A DNA stretch of 64,000 bases from Pedobacter zeae (GTDB taxonomy: Bacteria > Bacteroidota > Bacteroidia > Sphingobacteriales > Sphingobacteriaceae), in assembly GCF_014196715.1 (NCBI RefSeq), contig NZ_JACIEF010000002.1:124001-188000 (forward strand), given 5' to 3'. The notes beneath the pieces are model-generated. The model worked only from the letters and a program-made list of their open reading frames with translations. It had not been told where the DNA came from and searched no databases. This document shows positions 28,085-37,558 of the stretch, one piece after another. A program made the translations under genes and the position numbers. The number at the start of each line of letters is the position of its first letter. The first letter of the stretch is position 1.

Positions 28085-28284
28085 ACTTAAATTTCTATAC
28101 AGAGTGGAGAGGTTGTTTTAAAGTGTTGATATATAGATGGACGACATCTCCCAGGTGTTACACGCTGTCCGGATTTGAAATTTACAATTGCCAAAAATAT
28201 AGCCTTGATACAAAATGCAGGTTGGTAAAAAAATAAAAAAAATCGGCTTTGTCCGGTCAAATTTAGTTAGTTTGAGTTGGTTGG

Positions 28285-28314
28285 GCCACCTTGCCCGGGC
28301 TTGGTGGCTTTTTT
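28285..28314 (+). terminator. terminator-like hairpin in the leader of the GH95 gene
   Basis: GCCACC-TT-GCCCGGGC-TT-GGTGGC followed by six T, ending 32 nt before the GH95 ATG. It is the second such structure in the 308-bp gap 28039-28346. It could be a back-up terminator or an attenuator; a promoter downstream of it is not evident. Confidence 0.55.
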
Positions 28315-28346
28315 CAGCATCCTCATCCAATTAAATAGTTGAACAC

Positions 28347-30641
28347 ATGAAGCATCACACCTTGTTACAACATTGCAGAATAATCGTTAATTACAGCCTG
28401 TTGCTCCTGTTTTTAGGAGTACCTTTTTGGGGTGCGGCGCAGGTGCCTGCCCGCGAAGTAAACTGGCCGGTATTTATGGCCCGGCAAAATTTAAAATGGG
28501 ACCAGCCCGGAAAAGATTATTATAGTGGTATGATTCTGGGGAATGGTTTGCTGGGTACCAATATTTACCAGGAAAACGATAGCTCAATCCGTTTCGATAT
28601 CGGGCGTACTGATGTTGTCGATCACCGCGAAAAACTTTTGCCCAATGCAGGCAAATTGTATACGCAGGCACGTTTACCCCTTGGTTATTTTACCCTTAAA
28701 ACTGCTGGCAAAATAACCGGTGCCAAAATGGAACTGGATATTTACAATGCCACAGCCAGCGGAACGGTTTTTACCACGCAGGGTACACTCAGTTTTACTG
28801 CTTTTGTTGCCGCAACGCAAAATGTGATCAGCATTGACCTAAAAGCGACGGCGAGAGAGCAGGCAAGAGGCTGGAAATGGAATCCGGGGAAGAGCATTAG
28901 TCCGCGGTATTTTCAAAGATACCCTACCGATAAACCTGTAAATTATCCTGAAAACCCGCCGGTAAAATGGAGTACGGCAAAGGGTTACACTTTTTGCAAT
29001 CAACCATTGCTCAATAACGGCGGTTACACCACCGCATATAAAATATTAAACAACAGCGGGGCACAACAATTAATAGTGAGCGTAGGCTACGATGGGGAAG
29101 GGACAGCCGACGAAAATAAAGAAGCGGAGAATAACCTGCGGAGGTTTGAAAATGATAAGCAAAGTTTGATTTCGCACCGCAATTGGTGGCACCAGTATTA
29201 CCAGAAAAGCTTCATTGCCTTGCCCGATAAGCGGATGGAAAACTTCTATTGGATACAGCTGTATAAGCTGGCATCGGTAACCCGCGCCGATAAACCTGTT
29301 GCCGATTTAATGGGACCCTGGACCGCCGCCACACCATGGCCGGCCATCTGGTGGAATTTGAACGCGCAGCTTACTTATTCGCCGATTTTTACAGCCAACC
29401 ATCTCGAACTGGGCGAATCACTGTTCAGCTCATTAAACCGCAACCGGCAAAACCTGATTAACAATGTACCCGAACAATGGCGTAACGATGCTGCTGCGAT
29501 AGGCAGAAGTTCTGCTTATGGCCTGGTAAGCCCCATCAGCGAGGCCGAAATCAGCAAAGGTACTTTTGAACCCGCCAATCTTACCTGGCTGCTTTATTAT
29601 TACTACCAGTATTATGCTTACAGCCGCGACGAGCAAACGCTTAAAACTAAAATATATCCTTTGTTAAAGCGATCAGCAAATTTTTTGATTTACCAGCTTA
29701 AGCCAGACGACCAGGGAATTTATCATTTCCCCATGTCGCATTCGCCCGAATATAAAAATGCCGAGGATGCCAATTATACTTTGGCCAGTTTAAGCTGGGC
29801 CCTGCAAACGCTGATCAAGGTAAATGATGAACAGCAGTTAAACGATGCAGATGCCGGTAAATGGAAAACGATTTTGAAAAATCTTACGCCTTTTCCGGTT
29901 GGCGAAAGTGGATTTTTAATCGGTAAAGATGTGCCCCTGAATAGTTCGCACAGGCATTATTCGCACCTGTTGATGATTTACCCTTATAACCTGGTTAACT
30001 GGGACCAGCCCGAAAACAGGGCGCTGATCAGCCGATCGTTACAAAACTGGCTATCCTACAAAAACGCGTTGGCCGGTTTTTCGTTTACGGGAGCAGCCTC
30101 CATTTATGCCGGCACCGGGAACGGCGATATGGCTTACCAGTGGTTAAACGAGTTGCTGGATCGGTTTATACAGGTAAATACCCTTTACCGCGAATCGGGT
30201 CCGGTTATCGAAACGCCTTTGGCTGCGGCCACTTCTATCCAGGAAATGCTGTTGCAGAGCTGGGGCGGAAAAATCAGGGTTTTCCCGGCAATTCCAACAA
30301 GCTGGCAAAACACATCGTTTAAACAACTCCTTGCTGAAGGGGCATTTTTAGTGAGTGCCGACAGGCAGAAAGGCAGTACACAACAGATACAAATAACCAG
30401 CTTAAAAGGAGGCGGTCTTACCCTGGTAACCGATATGCCTGAGTTTACTATCCACTCTAACAAACGTACAAAGGTTGATTTTCGAATTCAAAAAACTGCC
30501 GGAAAAACCATCGTCGAAGTTGCAAAAACCATCATCGGAGAAACGATACAATTTGTTTCGGCCAGCTTTGAAAAAAAACAGGCACCTGGTTTTCCTTACA
30601 GTAAATATCAGGACTGGTTTTGGGGGCTCAATAAAAAATAA
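28347..30641 (+). CDS. glycoside hydrolase family 95-like enzyme
   Basis: A 764-residue secreted enzyme, the usual size of GH95. Signal peptide about 1-31 (LLFLGVPFWGAAQ). The N-terminal beta domain begins with KDYYSGMILGNGLLGTNIYQE, the family's substrate-site start. The (alpha/alpha)6 barrel contains WWNLNAQLTYSP around residue 335, equivalent to the catalytic NxN of GH95, and SHRHYSHLLMIYPY near 531, equivalent to the conserved HRHxSHL. GH95 members cleave terminal alpha-L-fucose or L/D-galactose. In this PUL it would remove a side-chain sugar before or after backbone lysis. First enzyme gene; PL8 starts 3 nt later. Confidence 0.85.
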   Translation: MKHHTLLQHCRIIVNYSLLLLFLGVPFWGAAQVPAREVNWPVFMARQNLKWDQPGKDYYSGMILGNGLLGTNIYQENDSSIRFDIGRTDVVDHREKLLPNAGKLYTQARLPLGYFTLKTAGKITGAKMELDIYNATASGTVFTTQGTLSFTAFVAATQNVISIDLKATAREQARGWKWNPGKSISPRYFQRYPTDKPVNYPENPPVKWSTAKGYTFCNQPLLNNGGYTTAYKILNNSGAQQLIVSVGYDGEGTADENKEAENNLRRFENDKQSLISHRNWWHQYYQKSFIALPDKRMENFYWIQLYKLASVTRADKPVADLMGPWTAATPWPAIWWNLNAQLTYSPIFTANHLELGESLFSSLNRNRQNLINNVPEQWRNDAAAIGRSSAYGLVSPISEAEISKGTFEPANLTWLLYYYYQYYAYSRDEQTLKTKIYPLLKRSANFLIYQLKPDDQGIYHFPMSHSPEYKNAEDANYTLASLSWALQTLIKVNDEQQLNDADAGKWKTILKNLTPFPVGESGFLIGKDVPLNSSHRHYSHLLMIYPYNLVNWDQPENRALISRSLQNWLSYKNALAGFSFTGAASIYAGTGNGDMAYQWLNELLDRFIQVNTLYRESGPVIETPLAAATSIQEMLLQSWGGKIRVFPAIPTSWQNTSFKQLLAEGAFLVSADRQKGSTQQIQITSLKGGGLTLVTDMPEFTIHSNKRTKVDFRIQKTAGKTIVEVAKTIIGETIQFVSASFEKKQAPGFPYSKYQDWFWGLNKK

Positions 30642-30644
30642 CAG

Positions 30645-32762
30645 ATGTTCGCTAACAATACAATAAAGGTTTTTCCCCTGTCCGCTTCCGGAATCATCAG
30701 ATCAGGAGTGCTGAAAATGATGCTGCTCTGCCTGCTGTTCAGCACGGCCAGGGCACAGCAGGAGCCTTATCAAACCATTTTGCAACGCATCAGTGCCGAT
30801 TTGCAGACTTTTGTGAAGGATCAAGACCTGGCCAGGGAAGTGGAGGCTAACCTGAAAAATTTAAATCCCGACGGAAGCTGGGCCGATATCAATTATGCCG
30901 ATGTGCAGTATGTCCCGCTGAAAAGAATTAAGGATATGGCCACAGCTTATATCCGCCCGGGTAACAAATGGTACAATGATGCCACAATCCATGCTTCAAT
31001 TGTAAAGGCCCTGCAAAACTGGTTCGATAAAAATCCAAAGAATAAGAATTGGTGGTATAACGATATTTTCTACCCGCAAGCCATCGGGCAAACGCTCATT
31101 TTAATGCGGAATGCGAAGGTACAGCTGCCGGCCAATCTTGAGCAGGCACTGATTCAGCGAATGGTCATTCGCCGTTTCAGGACCGGCGATGGTGCCAACA
31201 CGTCAGATGAAGCTTTACATTGCCTTTACCGGGCCTGTTTAACCAGGAATAAAGCCACCTTAGATTCAGCCGCAAAGTATTTATTCGAACCGATTGCTAT
31301 TGCCGATGGGAAAGAAGGTGTGCAGGTAGATGGCAGTTATTACCAGCATGGCAAACAACAGGCCATTGCCAGTTATGGGCGTGTTTTTGCCGGTAACTCT
31401 GTAAATGCTGCATTTTACTTAAGGGAAACCGGTTATGCCTTACCTAAAGCTCAACTGATTATCCTGGTAAACTACCTTAAAAATACTTTTCTGCGAACCA
31501 TACGCGGTTCGTTCTATGATTTTAATGTACGTGGCAGGGGCATTAGCCGCAAAGATTCGTTAAGCAGCGGCATGGGAGGGATGATCGAGAAAATTAAGTT
31601 ATTTGACCCCGAAAATGCCCGCTACTGGGAGGCTTCGGCCCAGAGAACATCCAATAAAAAGCCTGCCGATTATGGTATTGTAGCTGGCCATGCCCAATTT
31701 TGGAAAAGCAATTACACGCTGCATGTGCGGCCCGCTTATACCTTCAGTGTGCAAACCGCATCTGACCGTACTTTACGCACCGAACGCGGGAATAACGAAA
31801 ACATCCTGGGGAGATTTTTACCAGATGGTGCAACCAATATTCAGCGCAGCGGATCGGAATATGCTAATTTAATGCCTGTATGGGAATGGGATAAAATACC
31901 CGGAACCACCAGCAGGGATTATCCCGACGATGAGGGGGCAACCATACGTAAAGATTGGGGAGTACCCGGTACCACCAGGTTTTCAGGTGGAGTAACCGAT
32001 GGTATTTACGGTGTATCGTGCTACGATTTAAATTACGACAGTGTTCAGGCCAAAAAGGCCTGGTTCTTTTTCGATAAGGAAGTGGTTTGTTTAGGGGCTG
32101 GAATTAAGAGCGATAGCCCCGAGCCCATTACCACCACCATTAATCAGGCCTGGTTAAGGGGCGAAATAGGTCGCTCACCAATTGCAAAGGGCGAAAAAGG
32201 ATTTTGGGCATTGCACGATAGTATTGCTTATATTTTTCCGGAGGGCAGCCATCCCGAAATCAGTAATGCCCTGCAAAATGGCAGCTGGTACCGCATCAAT
32301 CAGTTTCAGTCCAAAACCGAACTGAAGCACCCGGTATTTAAAATCTGGATAAACCACGGCATAAAACCCGGTCATGCCAGTTATCAATATATCGTTGTTC
32401 CGGGAATTACTGCCGCGGGCCTAAAAAAATACGATCGCAGTATGGTACAGATTTTAAAGAATACAGCCGAACTGCAGGCGGTAAAACATAAGGGCTTAAA
32501 TATGCTGCAGGCCGTATTTTACACTGCTGGAACATTGACCTGTGATGGCGCTATGCTTACCGTTGATAAGCCTTGTACCATATACATCAAAAATTTAAAT
32601 ACAGCCGTTCCGGTGCTTTATATTGCCGATCCGGCCCAGGAAAATGCTTCCGTTCAGGTACAGTTTAAGCCTGCCGGATCATCAAAGCCTAAAAACATAA
32701 CCTGTAATCTGCCTGTCGGTGCCTTTGCTGGCGCCACGGCAAGTTTTAAAATAACAGAATAA
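30645..32762 (+). CDS. polysaccharide lyase family 8-like enzyme
   Basis: A 705-residue secreted lyase (signal peptide near 24-38, MMLLCLLFSTARAQ; ATG 30645 adopted). It carries the PL8 catalytic set with family spacing: NWWYNDIFYP (135), Asn in GDGAN (185), His in DGSYYQHG (235), Tyr nine residues on in ASYGRVF (244), and the Arg pair in VRGRGISR (298/302). PL8 enzymes split hyaluronan, chondroitin or xanthan-type chains at uronic acid by beta-elimination, giving unsaturated uronyl ends. Genes for GH88, KduI and KduD downstream fit that product. Which polymer is cut cannot be decided from the motifs. Four-nt gap from GH95 shows operon structure. Confidence 0.9.
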   Translation: MFANNTIKVFPLSASGIIRSGVLKMMLLCLLFSTARAQQEPYQTILQRISADLQTFVKDQDLAREVEANLKNLNPDGSWADINYADVQYVPLKRIKDMATAYIRPGNKWYNDATIHASIVKALQNWFDKNPKNKNWWYNDIFYPQAIGQTLILMRNAKVQLPANLEQALIQRMVIRRFRTGDGANTSDEALHCLYRACLTRNKATLDSAAKYLFEPIAIADGKEGVQVDGSYYQHGKQQAIASYGRVFAGNSVNAAFYLRETGYALPKAQLIILVNYLKNTFLRTIRGSFYDFNVRGRGISRKDSLSSGMGGMIEKIKLFDPENARYWEASAQRTSNKKPADYGIVAGHAQFWKSNYTLHVRPAYTFSVQTASDRTLRTERGNNENILGRFLPDGATNIQRSGSEYANLMPVWEWDKIPGTTSRDYPDDEGATIRKDWGVPGTTRFSGGVTDGIYGVSCYDLNYDSVQAKKAWFFFDKEVVCLGAGIKSDSPEPITTTINQAWLRGEIGRSPIAKGEKGFWALHDSIAYIFPEGSHPEISNALQNGSWYRINQFQSKTELKHPVFKIWINHGIKPGHASYQYIVVPGITAAGLKKYDRSMVQILKNTAELQAVKHKGLNMLQAVFYTAGTLTCDGAMLTVDKPCTIYIKNLNTAVPVLYIADPAQENASVQVQFKPAGSSKPKNITCNLPVGAFAGATASFKITE

Positions 32763-32842
32763 CACAGCTAAACTATGAAACCATCAGGCTTACCGTTGTA
32801 CAGGTAGAACGGATAATCTTGTTACAGAAGCACAAAAATGAT

Positions 32843-34030
32843 ATGATGAAAAAAATCAACTTAGCCGCTACATTGCTCCTTTTAATCGGGAGTGTTTCGT
32901 ATGCCCAAAGCCCAAAGAAGCCAATGGCTCAATTAATTAACGACGAATTTAAATTCGCTGCCAATCAATATCAGGTATTGGCCAAAAATATCCCTGCAGG
33001 TAAAACACCGCAGAGTTTTGATAAAGGCAAATCTATTAATTACGATATTAAATGGTGGTGCAGTGGTTTTTATTCGGGCAGTTTGTGGTACATCTATGAA
33101 CAGACCAAAGATGCCGGTATAAAACAGGAAGCCGAAGCAGCCTTAAAAACAATAGAACCCAACCAAACCTATACCGGTAACCATGATCTGGGTTTTATGA
33201 TGTACTGCAGTTTTGGTAACGCTTACCGCATAACCGGCAAACCCGAATATAAAGCGATCATCCAGCGGTCTGCCGAATCATTAGCTACCCGCTATCGTCC
33301 GGTTGTAAAATCAATTCAGTCATGGAACAAGAGCAAATTATGGGAGTGCCCTGTAATTATCGATAATATGATGAACCTGGAAATGTTAAACTGGGCAAGC
33401 GATAATGGTGGCAATTCAAAGTATAAAGAAATTGCCATTACCCACGCCAATACCACCATCAAAAACCATTTCCGCCCTGATTTTAGTTCTTACCACGTGG
33501 TGGATTATAATCCCCAGACGGGCGATGTAATCAGGAAAGCCACCTGGCAGGGAGCCGCAAACTGTTCGGCATGGTCGCGCGGGCAGGGTTGGGCATTATA
33601 TGGCTATACCATGATGTACCGTTTTACCAAAGATGAAACGTATTTAAAACAGGCCAAAGGAATTGCCCACTTTATTTTAAATCATCCGAATTTACCAGCA
33701 GATAAAATTCCTTTTTGGGATTTCGATGCACAGGGTATTCCGTTTGCCAAACGCGATGCCTCTGCAGGTGCACTGATGGCTTCAGCCTTATTGGAACTTG
33801 CACAATATACTACAGATCATGAGAAAGCAGAATTCAAATCTGCAGCCGAAACCATGATCTATTCGCTTTCCAGCAATGCATACCATGCCAAACTGGGCGA
33901 AAACGGAGGCTTTTTGTTGATGCACAGTACAGGTGCTTACCCTTTAAACAGTGAAATAGACGTACCCCTGGTTTATGCCGATTACTATTACCTGGAAGCT
34001 TTGGCGAGGTATAAAAAATGGTATCTATAA
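32843..34030 (+). CDS. GH88 unsaturated uronyl hydrolase
   Basis: About 395 residues from ATG 32843 or 32846 (a TTG 24 nt upstream is in frame but leaves the signal peptide misplaced). Signal peptide MKKINLAATLLLLIGSVSYAQ, so periplasmic. GH88 motifs: TGNHDLGFMMYCSFGNAYR and PVIIDNMMNLEML, each with one of the two catalytic Asp, then WSRGQGWALYGYTMMY and FDAQGIPFAKRDASAGALMASALLEL. It hydrates and releases the 4,5-unsaturated uronic acid left by the lyase; the free product rearranges to the substrate of KduI, encoded two genes downstream. Confidence 0.93.
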   Translation: MMKKINLAATLLLLIGSVSYAQSPKKPMAQLINDEFKFAANQYQVLAKNIPAGKTPQSFDKGKSINYDIKWWCSGFYSGSLWYIYEQTKDAGIKQEAEAALKTIEPNQTYTGNHDLGFMMYCSFGNAYRITGKPEYKAIIQRSAESLATRYRPVVKSIQSWNKSKLWECPVIIDNMMNLEMLNWASDNGGNSKYKEIAITHANTTIKNHFRPDFSSYHVVDYNPQTGDVIRKATWQGAANCSAWSRGQGWALYGYTMMYRFTKDETYLKQAKGIAHFILNHPNLPADKIPFWDFDAQGIPFAKRDASAGALMASALLELAQYTTDHEKAEFKSAAETMIYSLSSNAYHAKLGENGGFLLMHSTGAYPLNSEIDVPLVYADYYYLEALARYKKWYL

Positions 34031-34428
34031 CAATTTATTGAACCCGGGTTTTGGATGCTATATGCCAGATTAACTTAAATTTAAGTAAAACTGATTGTTT
34101 TTATCAGGAAATGAAGGCTCCGTTTTTCTTCGGCAACAGCAGTCCCCTTATCCGCTATAGTCCCGGCCTGAAGTCGGGAGCTGCCGCTGCTACCGGGTTT
34201 ATGAACAAGGGACGGTGCAAAACTGCCAAAAGCTACTGTTTACCGGCCGGTTTACCCTTTAATAGTAATGCTAGCCGGGACACTTAGGCCGATTGATTGA
34301 ACACGAGCCCGATATGTCATCGGGTGAGTAAAACGGAAAGCGCGAAGAAACCTTGATAATTGCACGTAGCCGCTCTCCAAGCTCTTTTAACAGAACCTGA
34401 TTTTAATGTAAAACCGCATACTAAAGAA
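34031..34428. other. 398-bp spacer within the PUL
   Basis: Gap between GH88 and the DUF2264 gene. It contains a GC-rich hairpin CCCGGCCTGAAGTCGGG near 34163-34179 and an ORF without motifs or codon bias that I regard as non-coding. Looks like an inserted intergenic element. Confidence 0.4.
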
Positions 34429-35652
34429 ATGAAACACAAACTTATTTTTTCTCTCCTGCTCATCTGTACGCAGTTCACTTATGCACAAAAGAAACCAGCA
34501 ACCGGTGCCGAAGACCGTGCATTTTGGGTAAAAACGTTAAACCGTATTGCCTACCCCGTAATCCACAACCTGGCCAACGAAACGCTGAAAAAGAATATGC
34601 CGGTAGAAAAAGCTCCTGGTTATGGCTTAAATGCGGCCAGAGTTACCTATCTCGAAGCATTAGGGCGTACGGTTGCCGGTGTGGCGCCATGGCTGGCTTT
34701 GCCTGATGATGAAACTGCTGAAGGTAAATTGCGAAAAAACATGCGTACTGAACTTTTAAAGGCCCTAACCAATTCTGTTAACCCGGAGAGTCCTGATTAC
34801 ATCAGTTACCGTTCCGAAAGTCAGCCAATTGTTGATGCCGCTTATGTTGCCCATGCTTTTTTGCGTGCACCAAAAGCTTTGTGGGAACCGCTTGACGAAA
34901 CCACTAAAAAAAGGTTTGTAGAAGAGTTTAAATCGCTCAGAACCCGTACAGGTGCTTACAATAACTGGTTATTGTTTGCGGGCTTAACCGAAGGCTTTTT
35001 ATTAAGCATTGGCGAACAGTACGATCCGGCCCGTGTGCAGTTTTCAATCAATAAAATGAAAGAATGGTATGTTGGCGACAGCTGGTACAGTGATGGCGAA
35101 AAATTCAGCATGGATTATTACAATTCTTATGTGATCCACCCCATGCTGGTTGATCTTTTAAAAGTGCTGGTTGACAAAAAGAGGGCACAGCAGGCCGATT
35201 ACGACCTGGCTTTAAAACGGATGGTACGCTATTCGGAATATCTGGAAAGGATCATCTCGCCTGAAGGTACATATCCTGCTTATGGCCGCTCCATTACCTA
35301 CCGCACTGCGGCCTTTCAGGCATTGGCGCAAACGGCTTTGATGGAAAAACTACCCGAATACATAAAGCCTGCGCAGGTACGTGGCGCGTTAACCAAGGTG
35401 ATGCACAATCTTTACGATGGAAACCAGAATTTCGACGATAAAGGCTGGCTGGTGCTGGGTTTTAACGGCCATCAGCCCGAAGTAGCCGATACCTATACCT
35501 CTACCGGGAGTTTGTACATAGCCAGCCTTGGTTTTTTAACCTTAGGCCTGCCTGCCGGTCATAAATTCTGGACCGATGCACCTGCTCCCTGGACCAGTTT
35601 AAAAGCCTGGAATGGAGAAACGATAAAAAAGGATTATAAAGTTGAGTATTAA
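34429..35652 (+). CDS. DUF2264 protein of the uronate-glycan PUL
   Basis: 407 residues from ATG 34429, which places the signal peptide (MKHKLIFSLLLICTQFTYAQ) correctly. Contains the DUF2264 pattern: AARVTYLEALGRTVAGVAPWLALPDDE, SQPIVDAAYVAHAFLRAP, NNWLLFAGLTEGFLLSIGE, WYSDGEKFSMDYYNSYVIHPML, SPEGTYPAYGRSITYRTAAFQALAQ. The composition suggests an (alpha/alpha)-barrel like GH88/GH105. The family is common in uronate-glycan loci but has no settled biochemical role that I know. Its place between GH88 and KduI suggests action on an unsaturated or acidic oligosaccharide in the periplasm. Confidence 0.8.
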   Translation: MKHKLIFSLLLICTQFTYAQKKPATGAEDRAFWVKTLNRIAYPVIHNLANETLKKNMPVEKAPGYGLNAARVTYLEALGRTVAGVAPWLALPDDETAEGKLRKNMRTELLKALTNSVNPESPDYISYRSESQPIVDAAYVAHAFLRAPKALWEPLDETTKKRFVEEFKSLRTRTGAYNNWLLFAGLTEGFLLSIGEQYDPARVQFSINKMKEWYVGDSWYSDGEKFSMDYYNSYVIHPMLVDLLKVLVDKKRAQQADYDLALKRMVRYSEYLERIISPEGTYPAYGRSITYRTAAFQALAQTALMEKLPEYIKPAQVRGALTKVMHNLYDGNQNFDDKGWLVLGFNGHQPEVADTYTSTGSLYIASLGFLTLGLPAGHKFWTDAPAPWTSLKAWNGETIKKDYKVEY

Positions 35653-35676
35653 TATCAATAATAGGTATCGTATAAA

Positions 35677-35684
35677 TATATTTG
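35677..35684 (+). promoter_or_regulatory. candidate -7 element upstream of kduI
   Basis: TATATTTG fits TAnnTTTG, 52 nt before the kduI ATG. No clear -33 box; suggests that kduID may have its own promoter. Confidence 0.35.
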
Positions 35685-35736
35685 CGTGTAAGATCTGATC
35701 TGTTCAGTTCTTACCTCACAACTCAATTTTTAATCA

Positions 35737-36576
35737 ATGAACAAATTCGAAAGCCGTTACGCTCAAAGCCCTAAAGAAGTTAAACAAATGGATACCGCAG
35801 CGCTGCGGGAAAATTTCTTAATCGAAAACGTATTTGAAGCCAACCAGGTAAACCTTACCCTATCTCATTTTGACAGGTATATTGTTGGTGGCGCCATGCC
35901 AACCGACCAGAAAATAGCCCTGCCAAATCCCGATGATTTAAAAGCGGCTTACTTTTTAGAACGCAGAGAGTTGGGCATTATCAACGTAGGCGGAAAAGCA
36001 ATCGTTACGGCTGATGACGAAAGCTACGAATTGGATTACAAGGAAGCTTTATATATTGGCAAAGGCACTAAAGAAGTGTTCTTCGAATCGGCAGATAAAG
36101 GTGTAGCCACCAAGTTATACCTTAATTCGGCACCTGCACACCATACTTACCCTACTAAAAAGGTGAGCAAGGCAGAAGCGGAGATTGTTGAGCTGGGCTC
36201 GCCCGAAACGGCTAACCACAGGGTTATTAATAAACTATTGGTGAATAGCGTATTACCAACTTGCCAGCTGCAGATGGGCATGACCGAGTTAAAATCGGGC
36301 AGCGTTTGGAATACCATGCCGGCACATACACACGACAGGCGGATGGAAGCTTATTTCTATTTTGAGGTTCCTCAGGGGCAAAGCGTTTGCCACTTTATGG
36401 GGCAGCCACAGGAAACACGCCACATCTGGATGCAGGGCGATCAGGCGGTAATTTCGCCAAACTGGTCAATTCATTCAGGTGCTGGTACCAGTAACTATAC
36501 CTTTATCTGGGGCATGGCTGGCGAAAACCTGGATTATGGCGACATGGACCACTGCGCTATTACCGAATTGAAATAA
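35737..36576 (+). CDS. kduI: 5-dehydro-4-deoxy-D-glucuronate isomerase KduI
   Basis: A 279-residue cupin isomerase, the same length as E. coli KduI. It converts 4-deoxy-L-threo-5-hexosulose uronate, formed after lyase and GH88 action, to 3-deoxy-D-glycero-2,5-hexodiulosonate in the cytoplasm. The metal-binding motif PAHTHDRRMEAYFYFEV is intact, followed by MGQPQETRHIWM and SPNWSIHSGAGTSNYTFIWGMAGEN, which are signature blocks. kduD follows after 33 nt. Confidence 0.97.
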   Translation: MNKFESRYAQSPKEVKQMDTAALRENFLIENVFEANQVNLTLSHFDRYIVGGAMPTDQKIALPNPDDLKAAYFLERRELGIINVGGKAIVTADDESYELDYKEALYIGKGTKEVFFESADKGVATKLYLNSAPAHHTYPTKKVSKAEAEIVELGSPETANHRVINKLLVNSVLPTCQLQMGMTELKSGSVWNTMPAHTHDRRMEAYFYFEVPQGQSVCHFMGQPQETRHIWMQGDQAVISPNWSIHSGAGTSNYTFIWGMAGENLDYGDMDHCAITELK

Positions 36577-36609
36577 ATTACCATCATCAAAAAGAATTAA
36601 TAACAGATC

Positions 36610-37374
36610 ATGTCGAACCAATTTAATTTAGCAGGTAAAACTGCCTTGGTTACCGGTTGTAAAAGGGGCATTGGTAAAGCCATGGCTTTAGCTTTGGCCG
36701 AAGCAGGAGCCGATGTTATCGGTGTTTCTGCCAGCCTTGAGTTACAAGGCAGCTCCATTGAAAAAGAAGTTTTGGCCCTTGGCCGTAAATTTTTTGCTTA
36801 TCAGTGCGATTTCGGTAAACGCGAAAACACCCTGGCCTTTGCGGCCCGGGTAAAAGCCGATCACCCGGTAATTGATATCCTGGTAAACAACGCCGGAACC
36901 ATTTTGCGAAAGCCCATCGCCGAACACCCTGATGAGTATTGGGATGAGGTAATTGCCGTAAACCAAACTGCTCCGTTTATCTTAACCCGCGAGGTAGGCC
37001 GCGATATGGTGGCCAGAGGTAGCGGAAAAATTATTTTTACCGCGTCATTACTGTCGTTCCAGGGAGGTATTACCGTACCGGGTTATGCAGCAAGTAAAGG
37101 GGCAATTGCTTCCTTAACCAAAGCATTTGCTAATGAGTGGGCAGCCAAAGGCGTAAATGTAAATGCCATCGCGCCGGGCTATATTGCTACTGATAATACT
37201 ACTGCTTTACGCGATGACCAGGAAAGAAGTACGTCAATTTTATCGCGTATTCCGGCAGGAAGGTGGGGCACACCAGAAGATTTTAAAGGGCCAACTTTAT
37301 TCCTTGCCTCGCCGGCAAGTGATTATGTTCACGGAACAATATTAACCGTTGATGGCGGTTGGATGGGACGGTAG
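36610..37374 (+). CDS. kduD: 2-dehydro-3-deoxy-D-gluconate 5-dehydrogenase KduD
   Basis: A 254-residue short-chain dehydrogenase that reduces the KduI product to 2-keto-3-deoxygluconate. NAD site TGCKRGIGKAMA, NNAGTILRKPIAE, catalytic Ser in FTASLLSFQGG and YAASKGA with Tyr/Lys, and the C-terminal LFLASPASDYVHGTILTVDGGWMGR are present. Context with kduI makes KduD much more likely than a generic dehydrogenase. KDG kinase and aldolase genes are not in the window and must lie elsewhere. Confidence 0.95.
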   Translation: MSNQFNLAGKTALVTGCKRGIGKAMALALAEAGADVIGVSASLELQGSSIEKEVLALGRKFFAYQCDFGKRENTLAFAARVKADHPVIDILVNNAGTILRKPIAEHPDEYWDEVIAVNQTAPFILTREVGRDMVARGSGKIIFTASLLSFQGGITVPGYAASKGAIASLTKAFANEWAAKGVNVNAIAPGYIATDNTTALRDDQERSTSILSRIPAGRWGTPEDFKGPTLFLASPASDYVHGTILTVDGGWMGR

Positions 37375-37464
37375 GCTAGTTCTTAGTCGGTAGTCTTTAG
37401 TCCTGGGAACGTCTTAGTCATTATTCAAACCTTGCAGATTTTAAAAACCTGTGAAGGTTACGTT

Positions 37465-37501
37465 AAAGAAGTCAAGTTTTTTTAAACTTGACTTCTTTTT
37501 T
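37465..37501 (+). terminator. terminator at the end of the PUL
   Basis: Perfect 15-bp stem AAAGAAGTCAAGTTT / AAACTTGACTTCTTT with a 4-nt loop and a T-rich tail, about 90 nt after kduD. Confidence 0.85.
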
Positions 37502-37558
37502 GCTCATTCCGAAATAGAGAGGGTGTTGATGCTTACGCTCCGGTTTCTGAATCACCGG

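Noticed and set aside
34051-34287. 78-codon plus-strand ORF in the PUL gap
   Set aside because: Composition follows a hairpin-rich spacer; no codon bias or known motif.
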